A DNA stretch of 64,000 nucleotides from Lachnospiraceae bacterium (lineage in GTDB: Bacteria; Bacillota; Clostridia; Lachnospirales; Lachnospiraceae). Of this stretch, positions 53,953-62,240 are shown piece after piece (the first letter of the stretch is position 1; every line of letters starts with the position of its first letter). The DNA lies in NCBI GenBank assembly GCA_910575835.1, contig CAJTGB010000011.1, forward strand, positions 60,881 to 124,880. Reading direction: 5' to 3'. The notes under the pieces were generated by a model that saw only the letters and a list, made by a program, of their open reading frames with translations, was not told the origin of the DNA and made no database searches. The position numbers and the translations under genes are program-made.

Positions 53953-54975
53953 TTATTCAGCGGATGCTGCATCCGATTGAATACATTCTTTGATCTTCTC
54001 ATTGATCTTCTGTTTCTTGAACGTTACACACTGAATCAGCGTATTGCTCACTTCCTTCGCCTTAGCGCTTCCGTGGGTCTTCACTACCAGCCCGTTAAGC
54101 CCCAGAAGCGGCGCTCCGCCGTATTCGCTGGCGTCAAATGCCTTGAGCGTCTCCTTAAGCGCCGGCTTGATCAATACCGCGCCGATCTTACTTCTCAATG
54201 TAGACATCAGGCCTTCCTTCACCTTGCTGATCAGTACGGCGCCGACACCTTCATACAGCTTCAGGATGATATTTCCCGAAAATGCTTCACAAACTATGAC
54301 GTCTGTCTGTCCGTGCGGAATCTCTCTTGCCTCCACGCTGCCGGTAAAATGAATATCTTCCTGTTCCTTCAATAGCGGAAATGTCTCTTTGACCAGAGCA
54401 TTCCCCTTCTCTTCTTCCGCACCGATATTGACGATTCCCACCTTAGGCTTCTTAACTCCCAGAACATGCTCCATATAGATGGAACCCATCTTGGCAAACT
54501 GAACAAGGTGCGACGCCCTCGCGTCAACGTTCGCTCCGCAGTCAAGCAGCAGTGAGACGCCCTTCTTCGTCGGGATCAGCGACGCCAACGGCGGACGTTC
54601 CACTCCCTTGATCCGTCCGACCAACACCTGGCCTCCGACCAGAATTGCTCCCGAGCTTCCTGCAGATACGAATGCATCCGCCTTACCTTCCCGTACCATC
54701 TTCATACCGATCACGATGGAAGAATCCTTCTTCTTGCGGATTGCGTTCACCGGCGGTTCCGCTGTCTCGATCACTTCGGATGCATGGATCACTTCGATCT
54801 GAGACTTGTTATACTCATAGCGGGCAAGCTCTCTCTCTATGACTTCTTCCCGCCCGATCAGGAATACCTTCATAGCCGGCTCCTTCTCTATGGCGTCTAC
54901 CGCCCCTTTGATCATCTCCGCAGGGGCATTGTCTCCCCCCATAGCATCCAAAGCTATGTTCGTAACTTCTGACAT
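53953..54975 (-). CDS. plsX: phosphate acyltransferase PlsX
   Basis: Converts acyl-ACP to acyl-phosphate at the membrane surface for phospholipid synthesis. A 340-residue protein from ATG 54975 (GGGAGG, 7 bp). The N-terminus NIALDAMGGDNAPAEMIKGAV is the family signature; SAGSSGAILVGGQVLVGRIKGVERP and DCGANVDARASHLVQFA, and the C-terminal DASEYGGAPLLGLNGLVVKTHGSA, complete it. Precedes acpP by 83 bp. Confidence 0.95.
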   Translation of the reverse strand: MSEVTNIALDAMGGDNAPAEMIKGAVDAIEKEPAMKVFLIGREEVIERELARYEYNKSQIEVIHASEVIETAEPPVNAIRKKKDSSIVIGMKMVREGKADAFVSAGSSGAILVGGQVLVGRIKGVERPPLASLIPTKKGVSLLLDCGANVDARASHLVQFAKMGSIYMEHVLGVKKPKVGIVNIGAEEEKGNALVKETFPLLKEQEDIHFTGSVEAREIPHGQTDVIVCEAFSGNIILKLYEGVGAVLISKVKEGLMSTLRSKIGAVLIKPALKETLKAFDASEYGGAPLLGLNGLVVKTHGSAKAKEVSNTLIQCVTFKKQKINEKIKECIQSDAASAE

Positions 54976-55072
54976 CTGTATCCCTCCCGGCGCCTGTGCT
55001 GTCATATCCTATATCAGACACCTTTATTACAGACTAATTTTACTAGACATTATGTGAAAAAGCAATACCTCA

Positions 55073-55120
55073 TAATAAAAAACAACTGCCTGGACGGAAT
55101 CATCCGCCCGGGCAGTTGTT
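55073..55120 (-). terminator. terminator after the FliD-like gene
   Basis: A long stem with arms CAACTGCC(TGG) and (CCG)GGCAGTTG at 55082-55119, followed on the minus strand by six or more T at 55075-55080. Confidence 0.82.
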
Positions 55121-55173
55121 TTGCTTATTAGGAATGCACCTGGGAGTCAAAATACCTTTTAACCCCTGCGTCA

Positions 55174-56511
55174 TTATATCAGGTAATTCATCATCATGCC
55201 GACAGCATAATAATTGCTCATGTTATATGCGCCGCCTCTGGAATACATGCCTAATACACTATATGGATTTGTCTCAGGATTCTTTACAGAGCTTGGGTAA
55301 GATCCTGAAGCAGAGCTATTTGCGCTGCTTCTTCCGTTGATCAGTGAGCTTGAACTTACATTCATAGCGCTGCTGGCCTTATTGAACAACCGGTCTGCGA
55401 TTCCGCCCATACCGGAGATCAGCTCTTTGGTCATAGAAGGATTCTTTGCCATGTTCTTCTCGAACGTGCTCTTACTGTAATCCAGTGTTCCGTCCTTGTT
55501 GACAGAAATACCAAGCTGCTTCAATGACTGCTCAGAACCGATTCCGGTAAGGAAGTTCTTCAGCTGTCTCTCTACGGCTGAACCTCTGTCATAATTGTCA
55601 TTGAGGTACTTCAGCGAAGAATTGTATGCATTGACCAGATCACCGACTGCTGACGCAACCCTCTCAGAATCCACGCCTGCTGAAAGTGTTGTCTGCCCTT
55701 CTTTCTTCAATTGTGCAGTAACACCATAGTAGCCGATAGAAACGTTGTTGGTTGCAGCCTCATATTCTGTCGTATGTCCGCCCTCAGTTACGGAATACTT
55801 CGCGTTCACTGCTTCTGTCTTCACATTCTCTGCTCCGGCAGCCGCACCAAGTTCACCGCTGACCGTGAACTCCTTGCCCGCACCTGTCTCCTTACCTTCT
55901 AACTGGAGGGACGCAACACCATCCTTCTCTACAACGCTTGCTGTTACGCCAACCTTGCTCTTGTTGATCTGTTCCGCTGCTTCCTTAAGCATCTGTGCGT
56001 TCGTCTTAGACCCGCCATTCGCCTTAACAGCGCTAACCTGGACATTCACAGAATTCTTACCGTCTCCTACGGTGAAATCCATAGCAGAGCCCGCATAGTC
56101 CGCCGCCTTCACACCTTCGCTGACATTCATCTGCGCCTGTGCGATCTGTGCCACGTCTAACGTGTACTCCTTGTCATTCTTAACCAATAACTTACCGCTG
56201 ACTGAAGCAACGTCTGTGTTAGAGCTTGCGATAGAAAGATCGCTCATAGCGCCGCTCTTATTCGAACTCTTCAGCTCATTCGCTGCATTCATCAGGTTCG
56301 TCATCTTGCTGCTGTACTCTTTAATAAAGGAAAGATCTGCATTTCTCGCCGCCTTCTGTGTAACAGAAGATGCTGACGAAGAACTTGATGACTGATACTG
56401 ATTAAGCTTAGGATTCCTTGAAAGAGCCTGGGTCAGACGAAGACTGTTAATGGATGACTGATAGCCGTATAAACTATTCAGCCCATAGGAACTAATTCCA
56501 CTGATTGCCAT
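55174..56511 (-). CDS. FliD-like (flagellar cap) protein, orphan
   Basis: A 445-residue secreted-type protein from ATG 56511 (AGGAGG, 7 bp), with many Ser/Ala/Asn and no cysteine. The C-terminal third (SERVASAVGDLVNAYNSSLKYLNDNYDRGSAVERQLKNFL, then LKQLGISVNKDGTLDYSKSTFEKNM) is the FliD C-terminal domain pattern, and LDVAQIAQAQMNVSEGV is like FliD N-terminal parts. There are no other flagellar genes nearby and the N-terminus lacks a signal peptide. It could be a remnant of a flagellar system, or a surface protein exported another way. It has its own terminator. Confidence 0.65.
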   Translation of the reverse strand: MAISGISSYGLNSLYGYQSSINSLRLTQALSRNPKLNQYQSSSSSSASSVTQKAARNADLSFIKEYSSKMTNLMNAANELKSSNKSGAMSDLSIASSNTDVASVSGKLLVKNDKEYTLDVAQIAQAQMNVSEGVKAADYAGSAMDFTVGDGKNSVNVQVSAVKANGGSKTNAQMLKEAAEQINKSKVGVTASVVEKDGVASLQLEGKETGAGKEFTVSGELGAAAGAENVKTEAVNAKYSVTEGGHTTEYEAATNNVSIGYYGVTAQLKKEGQTTLSAGVDSERVASAVGDLVNAYNSSLKYLNDNYDRGSAVERQLKNFLTGIGSEQSLKQLGISVNKDGTLDYSKSTFEKNMAKNPSMTKELISGMGGIADRLFNKASSAMNVSSSSLINGRSSANSSASGSYPSSVKNPETNPYSVLGMYSRGGAYNMSNYYAVGMMMNYLI

Positions 56512-56851
56512 ATTTCTTCCTCCTTTCATAGCATTATATATTATTCCGCAATCTTATATCCTGACAGACAAAATGCAAAAACAGCCGCCCTTCGCTCAGG
56601 CATCGCGCCCTCTGCTGACCAGGCACAGTCCAGACATGATCATCCGTCTCCGATATATAATTGCCGGAATACAAGAATCATCTCCTCAGAACCCGCCAGC
56701 ACAACAAATGCAGAATATACTGCAGACTGCGCAGCGCTGCACAGGCACCAAGAATGAGAATGGCTCCCCCATCCTTCATTATAATATCGGCATTCTGGAT
56801 ATAAATGTTAAGAAAGTATGCTGATTTTTCCTTTGCCTGCAAAATATCCTC
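56512..56851. other. 340-bp intergenic region without a recognisable gene
   Basis: No frame with a good start and ribosome site. A TATAAT-like box just upstream of the FliD-like gene (near 56535-56545 on the minus strand) could serve it, but a matching -35 is poor. Confidence 0.4.
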
Positions 56852-57220
56852 TTAGAACCGGCCATCTTTAAGCCCATATTCCGCAAGCAACCGTTCCCGG
56901 TAATCACTGTCGTTCACCGCACGCCTGAGGTCTTCCAGACGGTCGTCTTGAAGCAAACGGCGAGTCAGCTCATTCTGACGGTCTTCTCCCTTAATCCTCT
57001 CTTCCTCTCTCATCTCCTGAATCGCCTGACACACGTTAACTCTCCCTTCAACCTCTTTAAACTTCAATCCTGCATGTGTAATCACCTCGATCACATCTGC
57101 TGCACGCCTCTCCATATCCTGAAAACGCTCCTCATTCTGCTTCAGCATCTTAGCCAGATTCTTCTTATCCTTAGAATACTTGATAAATAGCAGGACTTCC
57201 CGGAGACTGGACTCAAACAT
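56852..57220 (-). pseudogene. C-terminal fragment of an Rpn/PD-(D/E)XK family transposase-nuclease
   Basis: The frame (MFESSLREVLLFIKYSKDKKNLAKML..., then DMERRAADVIEVITHAGLKF... and NVCQAIQEMREEERIKG) matches the C-terminal region of Rpn-type 'putative transposase' nucleases of gut Firmicutes. The catalytic PD-(D/E)XK N-terminal half is missing. Its ATG overlaps the end of the next fragment, which belongs to a different Rpn subtype, so the two are probably joined by recombination. Confidence 0.6.
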
Positions 57221-57683
57221 TCCTCAATTCAGCAATTTCCCGCTCCATTCTTTTTATTATATTGTCTCTTACTTCTATCTCTCTGTCCTTCTTTTCCAAT
57301 GCATGTTCTCTTGCTTCTATTATGCTGTCCTTCTCTTCTAATGCATTATTCTTCTCTTCCAATGCACTGTCTTTCTCTTTCAATGCACTGCCCATTTTTA
57401 AAAGCTCCTCCTTGAGCATTTCAATCATGTAATTTACCGTATTCTCATCCAACTTCTTCAGCGCATCTGAAAACATCTCTACCGCCTCCTCCGGGTGGTA
57501 TCGGAATACACTTACTTCCCGATACATCTCTTCAAATTTTGGAAACTTCTGCAACACTCTCCGGATATCTTCCGGTTTATCCGACCCGATAAAGTACAGC
57601 CACGCTTCCAATTCGCTCCTTATCGTCTTTCTCTTATTATCCTTTATTTGAAAGAAAATATCAAGCGGTATAAACTGAACCAC
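57213..57683 (-). pseudogene. 5'-truncated Rpn/PD-(D/E)XK nuclease interrupted by an IS200-type element
   Basis: About 150 residues: FIPLDIFFQIKDNKRKTIRSELEAWLYFIGSDKPEDIRRVLQKFPKFEEMYREVSVF are the second half of an Rpn-type nuclease; a coiled coil built from repeats of ALEEKD follows to the end. The first codons are IS200 end sequence, and the N-terminal catalytic half is not found on the far side of the element. Non-functional remnant. Confidence 0.7.
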
Positions 57684-58312
57684 TACCGGCTAAAGCCGGT
57701 AGGTTCGGTTTGCTGCTGAAGCAGCCTAAAGTTGTCGCCTCTTCACTTATTTCCTTTTCTACTTAACTTATCTCAAAGTTGTCCGTTTTTGTTTTCTCTT
57801 GTAAATCTTGATTTTGGATATACTCTTTGATAATTTCATCTGTCACATTTCCACTACTTGCTACAAAATATCCCCTTGCCCACAAATGTTGTCCCCAAAA
57901 TTGCTTGTTCAATTCTTTATATTCCATTTGCAACTTTCTGGATGTTGCTCCCTTGATATACTGTACCAATTTGCTTGCTGACAAATGCGGTGGTACTGAC
58001 ACTAACATATGGATGTGATCGGTTCCCACATGTCCTGCCAGAATTTCTACGTCATTTCTTTGGCACACGATTCGGATCAATTCTCTTGTCCGAACGGCTA
58101 TCTTTCCTATGATCACTGGCTTTCTATATTTCGTGATCCATACCAAGTGATATTTAATATCATACGTGCAATGTGACGATTTTCTATAATTCTCCATATT
58201 CTTCACCTCATGTTTAGTATCTCTATTTTTACTTTTTCTAAACTTGAGGGTATGGGGTTGACCTAAAGGTTTCGCCTTAAGGCGAGGGTTTTAACCCCAT
58301 TATACAGACAAG
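57675..58312 (-). mobile_element. IS200-group insertion sequence
   Basis: A roughly 640-bp element with one transposase gene and no tnpB. The ends carry the subterminal hairpins expected of IS200/IS605: at the 3' side (57683-57702) CTACCGGC/GCCGGTAG, and at the 5' side a CGCCTTAAGGCG-type hairpin and an interleaved GGGGTT/AACCCC pair near 58253-58300. Boundaries are estimates from the hairpins and the point where the truncated Rpn frame resumes. Confidence 0.8.
57763..58206 (-). CDS. tnpA: IS200/IS605 Y1 transposase TnpA
   Basis: A 147-residue single-strand DNA transposase. The HUH pair is in GTDHIHMLVSVPPH (His-Ile-His), the catalytic tyrosine in DEIIKEYIQNQ, and CTYDIKYHLVWITKYRKPVI is the family N-terminus. 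Length and all catalytic residues are intact, so the element may still move. It has hit an Rpn-type nuclease gene. Confidence 0.93.
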   Translation of the reverse strand: MKNMENYRKSSHCTYDIKYHLVWITKYRKPVIIGKIAVRTRELIRIVCQRNDVEILAGHVGTDHIHMLVSVPPHLSASKLVQYIKGATSRKLQMEYKELNKQFWGQHLWARGYFVASSGNVTDEIIKEYIQNQDLQEKTKTDNFEIS

Positions 58313-58339
58313 TTAGGACGTCACGTTTGATACAAAAAT

Positions 58340-58381
58340 AATAAGGCGTTTGCCCCGATTTATAGGGGTAAACGCCTTATT
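58340..58381. terminator. 17-bp hairpin with CCCC-GATTTATA-GGGG loop
   Basis: AATAAGGCGTTTGCCCC pairs with GGGGTAAACGCCTTATT with one wobble. A closely similar core (CCCCTATTTATAGGGG) recurs at 62219-62234. Probably terminates transcription between the IS and the foreign fragment. Confidence 0.6.
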
Positions 58382-58607
58382 TAATGATTGGGAGCGGTAA
58401 GTGGATAAGGATTTGAAGGGGAAAATATACCATGAGGATATTGGTATTTGGAAAGTGATTTTACACGATGCACCCGTTTGGCCTATGGTTATAACGTGCT
58501 TTAGGAATGATTTTACACGTTTATACACGATTAGAGATTGACTGATTCTCCTACAATTCCGGATGCGTGTAGTAGCACTAAGAATTCATAATTTGCGCAT
58601 CTTATAG

Positions 58608-58886
58608 CATTCCAGTAATACTTATCAGGAATATGCTTTTGTCCGTAGTGGACATATCAATATCAATGCAACATATGAAGGAGGCATTCGTTATACTGGT
58701 AATGTTGGCTACAGTTGGTCGTACACTTCGAAGTCTAACACCTATGCCTACCATTTAGGAACGTATCCCGAGTATGTCAATGCGTCATATAGTAGTACTC
58801 GCCCCAATGGTTTCCCCCTCCGCTGCCTCTACCTAGAGAAATGGAAAAGGAATAAGAGTAAAGAGGATAGTATGAGAAAACTATAA
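58608..58886 (+). pseudogene. 3' fragment of a FISUMP/DUF1566-like surface protein
   Basis: Open frame without start (a TAG precedes it) giving about 92 residues. The pattern 'YAFVRSGHI..., GYSWSYTS...NTYAYHLG..., YVN...RPNGFPLRCLYLEK' matches the C-terminal part of FISUMP/DUF1566-type domains, common in Candidatus Saccharibacteria and other surface-protein families. The gene is 5'-truncated. It ends six bases inside a converging small ORF. Presumably foreign DNA; donor unproven. Confidence 0.5.
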
Positions 58887-58988
58887 TCTCATATCTAGCA
58901 TGTTTTTATCCATCACAAAATAGAGCGCAGCAGTCAGTTTATTGTTTTCCGCACGCCCTTTAGTAATAAGTATCCAGATTCGCCGCAT
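58881..58988 (-). CDS. 35-residue ORF downstream of recombinase 1
   Basis: MRRIWILITKGRAENNKL... ending MLDMRL, from ATG 58988 with GGAG 5 bp before it. It starts 20 bp after the recombinase stop and could be co-transcribed. No homology recognised; may be chance. Confidence 0.3.
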   Translation of the reverse strand: MRRIWILITKGRAENNKLTAALYFVMDKNMLDMRL

Positions 58989-59008
58989 CAAGTCTCCAAT
59001 GTCTACAG

Positions 59009-59581
59009 TCAGAACAACTCCATCCCCAAATACGCCTCATCCCGCTCGTCTTGCGTGATTCCAAGGTAACGCTTTGTAATCTCATAGCTACTATGGTTAT
59101 AGATGTCTACAATCACCGCCAGTGATACATCTCCGCTTTTTACGGCGTGATAGCCCCAAGTCTTCCGCAGAGAATGACAAGCAATTTTTCCCATAATCCC
59201 CAGTTTCACCACCGCAGCATGAATAATCCGCCACGCCTGTATCCGGCTGATAGCTTTTGGCTCCTTGCGGTTGTTAGCAAAGATATAATCACCTCGGCGG
59301 TGAAGGTAACACTGTTTCAGCGCACCAATTACCTGTGGGTTTAGGGCGATGGTACGTTCTTTTCGGGTTTTCTTCTCTATAATAGTAATATGGGTGCGGA
59401 ATGCCTGTCTTTTTTCATCGTATACATCTGACCATTTGAGCCGGAGCAGGTCGCTGATTCGGAGTACGGTATATGTTCCCATGAGTACCAGTGTATAGTT
59501 ACGCAGTTGCCCCCTGCTTAAGAAATAGTCTGCGAGTTCCTTTAGCTGCTCTTTGCTTCTGATTGGTTCTGTTGCTGCCAT
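59009..59581 (-). CDS. small tyrosine recombinase 1 (catalytic domain only, FimB-like size)
   Basis: A 190-residue phage-integrase family protein lacking the usual N-terminal core-binding domain, the size of FimB/FimE invertases. Catalytic residues are all present: R41 (RISDLL), K70/K71, H136 and R139 (HSLRK), H163 (YNHSS), and the nucleophile Y172 (KRYLG). About 130 of 190 residues match the second recombinase at 63133-63705. It is transcribed away from an adjacent 181-bp segment bounded by inverted repeats (59650-59830), whose internal promoter points at it. ATG after AAGGGGGC. Confidence 0.9.
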   Translation of the reverse strand: MAATEPIRSKEQLKELADYFLSRGQLRNYTLVLMGTYTVLRISDLLRLKWSDVYDEKRQAFRTHITIIEKKTRKERTIALNPQVIGALKQCYLHRRGDYIFANNRKEPKAISRIQAWRIIHAAVVKLGIMGKIACHSLRKTWGYHAVKSGDVSLAVIVDIYNHSSYEITKRYLGITQDERDEAYLGMELF

Positions 59582-59649
59582 AATAATTAAAGCCCCCTTG
59601 TCGTGTAAGATACGGCTGATTATAGCGTATCACCACGCACAAGGAGGCT

Positions 59650-59830
59650 GATGTAACACTTTATAGAATATTGATACAATTCTAACACTAAAACTACCTA
59701 TATTCAAGAGGTTAGTTATACTAAAATGAAGAAAATTGGTACACAATATCATAATAAACGGCATTTATATAGCATATCAGCGGCTTGTGAAGCGTAAAAG
59801 ATGTAGCACTCTTCTATAAAGTGTTACATC
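59650..59830. promoter_or_regulatory. invertible promoter segment 1 (inverted-repeat switch)
   Basis: GATGTAACACTTTATAGAA (59650-59668) is repeated exactly in reverse complement at 59812-59830, enclosing 143 bp. Each end has the form of a tyrosine-recombinase core site: 11-bp arms around a 9-bp spacer. At the right end the arms GATGTAGCACT and AGTGTTACATC flank CTTCTATAA; at the left end GATGTAACACT and ATTGATACAAT flank TTATAGAAT. The spacers match 8 of 9 when inverted, as needed for inversion. A promoter lies inside. Recombinase 1 starts 69 bp to the left, payload genes start about 60 bp to the right. Confidence 0.72.
59679..59707 (-). promoter_or_regulatory. promoter inside switch 1, facing recombinase 1
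   Basis: Minus strand TTGAAT (59702-59707), 17-bp spacer, TAGAAT (59679-59684). The spacer and the following GTATCAATAT are shared with the promoter of switch 2, so the two are homologous. Inversion of 59669-59811 would turn it towards the genes on the right. Confidence 0.6.
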
Positions 59831-59839
59831 TTGTATTTA

Positions 59840-59862
59840 GCGGTTCATGAGCCGCGATTTTT
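59840..59862 (+). terminator. hairpin and T-run just right of switch 1
   Basis: GCGGTTCATGAGCCGC (7-bp stem with one G-U) followed by ATTTTT. On the plus strand it would stop or attenuate transcripts leaving the switch towards the payload. Confidence 0.55.
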
Positions 59863-59891
59863 GCTGCTAATATAGAGGTTGTCACTCATGA

Positions 59892-60071
59892 CAAATCAGC
59901 GAAGTCGTAGACGAAGTTTTAGCTCTAGGAACAAACACTTTATCAAACCGAGGTCAGGCAGGTGTAGGGGAAATAACTATACAAGACCATGCGGATGTAA
60001 TCACAGTAAAATCAGAAAACTATACAAAGGAGGCAGAGTACATTGACAAGAAGGAGAATAAGAAGCAATGA
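59892..60071 (+). pseudogene. truncated or frameshifted small ORF at head of payload operon 1
   Basis: An open frame of 59 codons without a start reads QISEVVDEVLALGTNTLSNR... and ends KKENKKQ. Its composition looks like real protein. An ATG at 59888 with AGAGG upstream lies in another frame (an Arg-rich shadow); a one-base deletion would join it to the good frame. So either a frameshift or a gene remnant. The TGA overlaps the next ATG (60068), an operon-like junction. Confidence 0.4.
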
Positions 60072-60196
60072 GAAAAATTGGTTCAATCTGGAACGCTATA
60101 CACTACCAAAAGATTTACGCAACTCGTAAACCGATGCCGCAGCAAATGGAGGTGATTATGTGCGGAAAAGAGGTTTGTTGGTCGTATTTATGCTAA
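60068..60196 (+). CDS. 42-residue ORF in payload operon 1
   Basis: MRKIGSIWNAIHYQKIYATR... ending CWSYLC; ATG overlaps the stop of the fragment before it and AAGAAGGAG lies upstream. It overlaps the start of the lipoprotein gene by 37 bp in another frame, so it may act in translational coupling. No family recognised. Confidence 0.4.
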   Translation: MRKIGSIWNAIHYQKIYATRKPMPQQMEVIMCGKEVCWSYLC

Positions 60197-61290
60197 CATG
60201 CTTGGGACTTATTGGATGCAATAATAATGATGATAGTTATATTGATACTGCCGTAGATGATGAGCATGCTGAAGAAATCTTATTGTCTGAGGATGAAGAT
60301 GTTGATCCGGATGAGGGAGACTACACTGGTGAGGAAGAAGACGAAGAAGCAACTGTAAATCCAGAAGAGATTGAGGGTATTGTGGCGATGGTTCACCAAA
60401 CCGTACCATCAACCGCATCTTCTGATGTGCAAATCTTTAGCATAGATCCGCAAACTGGCGTACAGAAGATTATTGCTGAATGGCGCTTAGAAAATCCCGC
60501 GTCTAAAAATACTGACACGCCTAAGTTTTACCTACCTGATAAGAGTAGAGTATATGGTAATAGCCGTGATTGGTTATCAAGTGACTTAACAAAATTAAGT
60601 ATTACAGCAGTTCTTGATAACAACGAGAAGCATGCTGGCTGGGTTGATTACGAGGGTAATTTCTTCGACGTGACCAGTTCAGTTGGTGGAGTAAAAGAAA
60701 GTAGCTTCTCAAACCCTGGTCCTGTCATCCAGAGTGCTCTGGGGTTTGATGGTAAAGAATTAGTCTTCTACGAGGAGTTCCTAGGTGATACTGACGCTAC
60801 AAAATATTACTATGCTCCTATTGATAATGTATCTGAAGGAGCAGTCCGTGAAGCAGGAGCGGATGATTGGTACTATAATGAGGCTATTACATCGACCGTC
60901 GGGAATAATTTTTATCCTACATCTTGGATAGACGAAACAACTTGTATAGCTGATGTCTATGACCATGTAGGCCGCCCGCGTAGCTTCTATGTCAATACCA
61001 TAACTAAAGAGGAAACACGGTACCTACCTGATGCCGAACGATATAATTGGAGCGGGATACTAAGTCCAGATGGATCGACTATTGCTTTTCTTTCGGTTTC
61101 AAAAGCATCAGACGGAATTGTAGAATTATATAAAATGCCGATTTCTGGAGGCGAGCCAACAAAACTCACTCTTGAGCCGAATGAGGATATATTACAAGAC
61201 ACAACAGCATTAACGCAAGATGATCTATATGGTCCCGCAGCTCTAAGAGACTATGAACAGTATCATTTCTATCTTTTGGAATGGAAATAA
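60160..61290 (+). CDS. acidic TolB/PD40-like lipoprotein (payload of switch 1)
   Basis: A 376-residue secreted lipoprotein from GTG 60160 with GGAGGTGATTAT before it. The signal peptide ends in the lipobox LIGC (C20). A very acidic linker (residues about 25-75) follows, then a beta-propeller-like region with VQIFSIDPQTGVQKIIAEW and a C-terminal WSGILSPDGSTIAFLSVSKASDGIVELYKMPISGGEPTKLT, the WD40-like PD40 motif of TolB proteins. It sits downstream of invertible segment 1, so its expression could be phase-variable. Function unknown. Confidence 0.72.
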   Translation: MRKRGLLVVFMLTCLGLIGCNNNDDSYIDTAVDDEHAEEILLSEDEDVDPDEGDYTGEEEDEEATVNPEEIEGIVAMVHQTVPSTASSDVQIFSIDPQTGVQKIIAEWRLENPASKNTDTPKFYLPDKSRVYGNSRDWLSSDLTKLSITAVLDNNEKHAGWVDYEGNFFDVTSSVGGVKESSFSNPGPVIQSALGFDGKELVFYEEFLGDTDATKYYYAPIDNVSEGAVREAGADDWYYNEAITSTVGNNFYPTSWIDETTCIADVYDHVGRPRSFYVNTITKEETRYLPDAERYNWSGILSPDGSTIAFLSVSKASDGIVELYKMPISGGEPTKLTLEPNEDILQDTTALTQDDLYGPAALRDYEQYHFYLLEWK

Positions 61291-61306
61291 GGAGGCGTGT
61301 AAACGT

Positions 61307-62086
61307 ATGGGTACCTTATTTGGGATTGCAGTAGTAATCTTCATCATCTCTCTGAACGAATTTCCACCATTAATAGTCTGGGGGCTAAGAATGTGTTGTG
61401 GAATTATTATTATAAAAGGTGTTAGATCTTTATGGAAAGAAGCAAAAGTAAAAAAAGAAAAGAATGCACCTGCAATAAGAAAAAATCGAGAGAGACCACC
61501 AATTTTACCACTTTGTCACAATGAGGATATTAACACTCCGCAGCGTAGAGAGGAATTAATCAAGTGGAACCAAAATAATCCTGGTTATCTCGTCGAGGGT
61601 CCATGTAATGAGACTCCAGCGATCCAAACACTGCGATATAGTTTGCTAACAACAGAACAATTAGCGACTATACCGTTCTGGCGAAGAATTATAGTAAGAA
61701 ATGAATCTTGTCACCGTTCTTACTTTGCTGACTCCTATCGATGCGTAATCTGCGGAAAAGAACGATACTGGGACCAGTACTGGTGTTCTGAATGCTCAGA
61801 GCGATATGAGAATGATTTAAAAAACCAGTGGAAACCGAGTCCGAAAGACCAAATTGAAAAAGGCTATGAGTGGGTGCTTTGGCGCTTGCAACAAATTGTA
61901 GCGAAAGACCTGCAGATGCATATTATTTCTGAAAAAACAGCAAGAGCCGAGTTTAAAGAGATCATTGAGGTTGCTAGACGAGATATTGCGGAAATGAAAA
62001 AACAGGACGAACAAAAACAAGCACACATTCAGCAACAAAAGGAACAGCAACTGGAGCTGAGTAATATTGTCAAACGTTTTTCGTAG
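61307..62086 (+). CDS. membrane-anchored zinc-ribbon, coiled-coil protein (payload of switch 1)
   Basis: A 259-residue protein from ATG 61307 (AAGGAGG right after the lipoprotein stop). Two hydrophobic segments in the first 45 residues (LFGIAVVIFIISL; LIVWGLRMCCGIIIIKGV), then a basic stretch, two Cys pairs (CVICG and CSEC, near 165-180, a zinc-ribbon layout) and a Gln/Lys-rich coiled coil to the end. It follows the lipoprotein gene by 16 bp and must be co-transcribed. Family unknown. Confidence 0.65.
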   Translation: MGTLFGIAVVIFIISLNEFPPLIVWGLRMCCGIIIIKGVRSLWKEAKVKKEKNAPAIRKNRERPPILPLCHNEDINTPQRREELIKWNQNNPGYLVEGPCNETPAIQTLRYSLLTTEQLATIPFWRRIIVRNESCHRSYFADSYRCVICGKERYWDQYWCSECSERYENDLKNQWKPSPKDQIEKGYEWVLWRLQQIVAKDLQMHIISEKTARAEFKEIIEVARRDIAEMKKQDEQKQAHIQQQKEQQLELSNIVKRFS

Positions 62087-62173
62087 TCAAAGCTCCCCAA
62101 CTGTCTTATTATTAATCCGAATAGAGTCGAAGTACAGTTGCTTCTCTACCACAAGTCTACGGATATCCTCATA

Positions 62174-62240
62174 TGTGCCTCTGTGCGCACGGAGGCACAA
62201 AATCTCCAGGCTGGAGAACCCCTATTTATAGGGGTTCTCC
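62174..62240. terminator. two adjacent strong hairpins after payload operon 1
   Basis: TGTGCCTC...GAGGCACA (62174-62199, stem extends through the loop to about 12 bp) and GGAGAACCCCTA...TAGGGGTTCTCC (62213-62240, 12-bp perfect stem, TTTA loop). They separate the two cassettes; there is no T-run, so they may be structural barriers or recombination-linked palindromes. Confidence 0.55.

Noticed and set aside
58313..58528. 71-codon minus-strand open frame next to the IS200 element
   Set aside because: It covers the 17-bp terminator-like hairpin and the ATTTTACACG repeats, has no ribosome site and no protein-like pattern; treated as chance.
59888..60046. Arg-rich 52-codon frame starting at ATG 59888
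   Set aside because: A better, protein-like frame (ISEVVDEVLALG...) overlaps it; the Arg-rich frame is probably its shadow.
62174..62240. Integron attC-like site
   Set aside because: The hairpins lack the attC consensus ends and the recombinases lack the integron-integrase extra domain; more likely terminators.
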